From Pseudomonadota bacterium (GTDB lineage: Bacteria; Desulfobacterota; Anaeroferrophillalia; Anaeroferrophillales; Anaeroferrophillaceae), in NCBI GenBank assembly GCA_011042595.1, contig DQWO01000162.1, forward strand, positions 1 through 6,301: a stretch of 6,301 nt of DNA. Direction: 5' to 3'. The notes beneath the pieces were generated by a model that saw only the letters and a program-made list of their open reading frames with translations, did not search any database and had not been told where the DNA came from. Shown piece by piece: positions 5,786 to 6,301 of this stretch; within the stretch, counting starts at the first letter, position 1; the number at the start of each line of letters is the position of its first letter. The position numbers and the translations under genes were made by a program.

Positions 5786-6301
5786 CTAAAAAATATCCCA
5801 ATGACCGGTAGCCCGAAAGGCAATCCGGTTGTCGGTATAATCGTCCTCATTAATGCTGGAATTATTTTCATCATAGGTATATTCGGCCGTCAATGAAAGC
5901 CAGGGAAGAATTGCATAGGAAACACTGACATTAGCCTGATAGCTGTCCTCATCATGGGAAGCCAGGGCATCCGTATAATCATCATTGCCCAGAAGACCGC
6001 TGCCGGTTAAAGTCCAGCGATCGGCAAAATCATAGGTAAATGAAGCCTGGAGACGCCAGAATTCCGTATAGCCGTTATCGCTGCCGTCAAAATCATCCAC
6101 ATCAGTCCCCTGGTCATAAGACAGGGTAAAGGACTGGTGTTCAAAATCCCGGACCAGGCTGGCATGGTAATTATCTCCGGTGGCATCATCGCCCCCGCCA
6201 TCGGGATTCAAGTCATAACGGCCATAGCTCAAATCAAGGGTATAGTGATCCCAGAAACGGTAGACAAACCCTAAGTTACCATTATATTCCTGCCAGTCTT
6301 C
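5786..6301 (-). CDS. Outer-membrane beta-barrel protein, C-terminal part (5' end outside window)
   Basis: An open frame of 171 residues running off the right edge; the true start lies outside. The visible part alternates polar and hydrophobic residues in strands separated by Asp/Asn/Gly-rich turns (for example FTLSYDQGTDVDDFDGSDNG, FWRLQASFTYDFADRWTLTG, WLSLTAEYTYDENNSS). It ends in phenylalanine (ATGHWDIF), the typical C-terminal signature recognised by the BAM machinery. This matches a beta-barrel outer-membrane protein, plausibly the PEP-CTERM/XrtA-associated barrel (TIGR03016 or BBP2-like) often found beside these EPS genes. The family assignment is inference from context; barrel identity is visible. 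An in-frame TTG at 6232 is an internal Leu codon rather than a start, because the barrel pattern continues upstream to the edge (YNGNLGFVYRFWDHYTLDLSYG). A terminator-like hairpin follows the stop. Confidence 0.82.
   Translation of the reverse strand, partial: EDWQEYNGNLGFVYRFWDHYTLDLSYGRYDLNPDGGGDDATGDNYHASLVRDFEHQSFTLSYDQGTDVDDFDGSDNGYTEFWRLQASFTYDFADRWTLTGSGLLGNDDYTDALASHDEDSYQANVSVSYAILPWLSLTAEYTYDENNSSINEDDYTDNRIAFRATGHWDIF

Noticed and set aside
1..6301. CRISPR array, tRNA or rRNA genes, integron attC sites
   Set aside because: No regularly spaced short repeats, no tRNA-like cloverleaf or rRNA sequence, and no attC core pair was seen on reading both strands.

Overview
The window looks like part of the chromosome of a Gram-negative bacterium. 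It carries an outer-membrane beta-barrel gene and an exopolysaccharide (EPS) gene block of the type that accompanies the XrtA exosortase / PEP-CTERM system. Moderate GC, the ExeA-like ATPase next to a tyrosine autokinase, and structured intergenic repeats fit a deltaproteobacterial (Desulfobacterota/Desulfuromonadota-like) host, but that placement is an impression, not a demonstration.

All recognisable genes lie on the minus strand, so transcription runs right to left. At the right edge is the 3' part of a beta-barrel outer-membrane protein gene (5786-6301, open at the window edge), followed by a terminator-like hairpin (5712-5748). A gene-free stretch of 432 bp (5354-5785) holds a structured repeat (about 5497-5713) and an apparently plain leader (5354-5496). 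Then come four closely spaced genes: a Wzz/GumC-like chain-length determinant (3746-5353), an ExeA-like AAA ATPase with a C-terminal membrane helix (2759-3733), a cytoplasmic BY-kinase-type tyrosine autokinase (1736-2731) and a polyprenyl-phosphate sugar-1-phosphate transferase (303-1679). Gaps are 12, 27 and 56 bp; the last contains a perfect 10-bp hairpin.

The left 302 bp contains no gene. It holds a 141-bp MITE-like element with terminal inverted repeats, sitting in a CTAG target with an apparent TA duplication exactly at the sugar transferase stop codon. Beyond it is a second, edge-truncated copy of the repeat found upstream of the chain-length gene. The four-gene block is therefore bracketed by direct repeats (129 bp compared, 6 mismatches).

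Functionally, the sugar transferase would start the repeat unit on undecaprenyl phosphate, the chain-length protein and tyrosine kinase would control polymerisation and export, and the ATPase is an XrtA-locus companion of unknown precise role. The exosortase, polymerase, flippase, export porin and PEP-CTERM substrates are not in the window and would be expected nearby. The protein block is a known type; the less expected content is in the non-coding repeats and the small mobile element.
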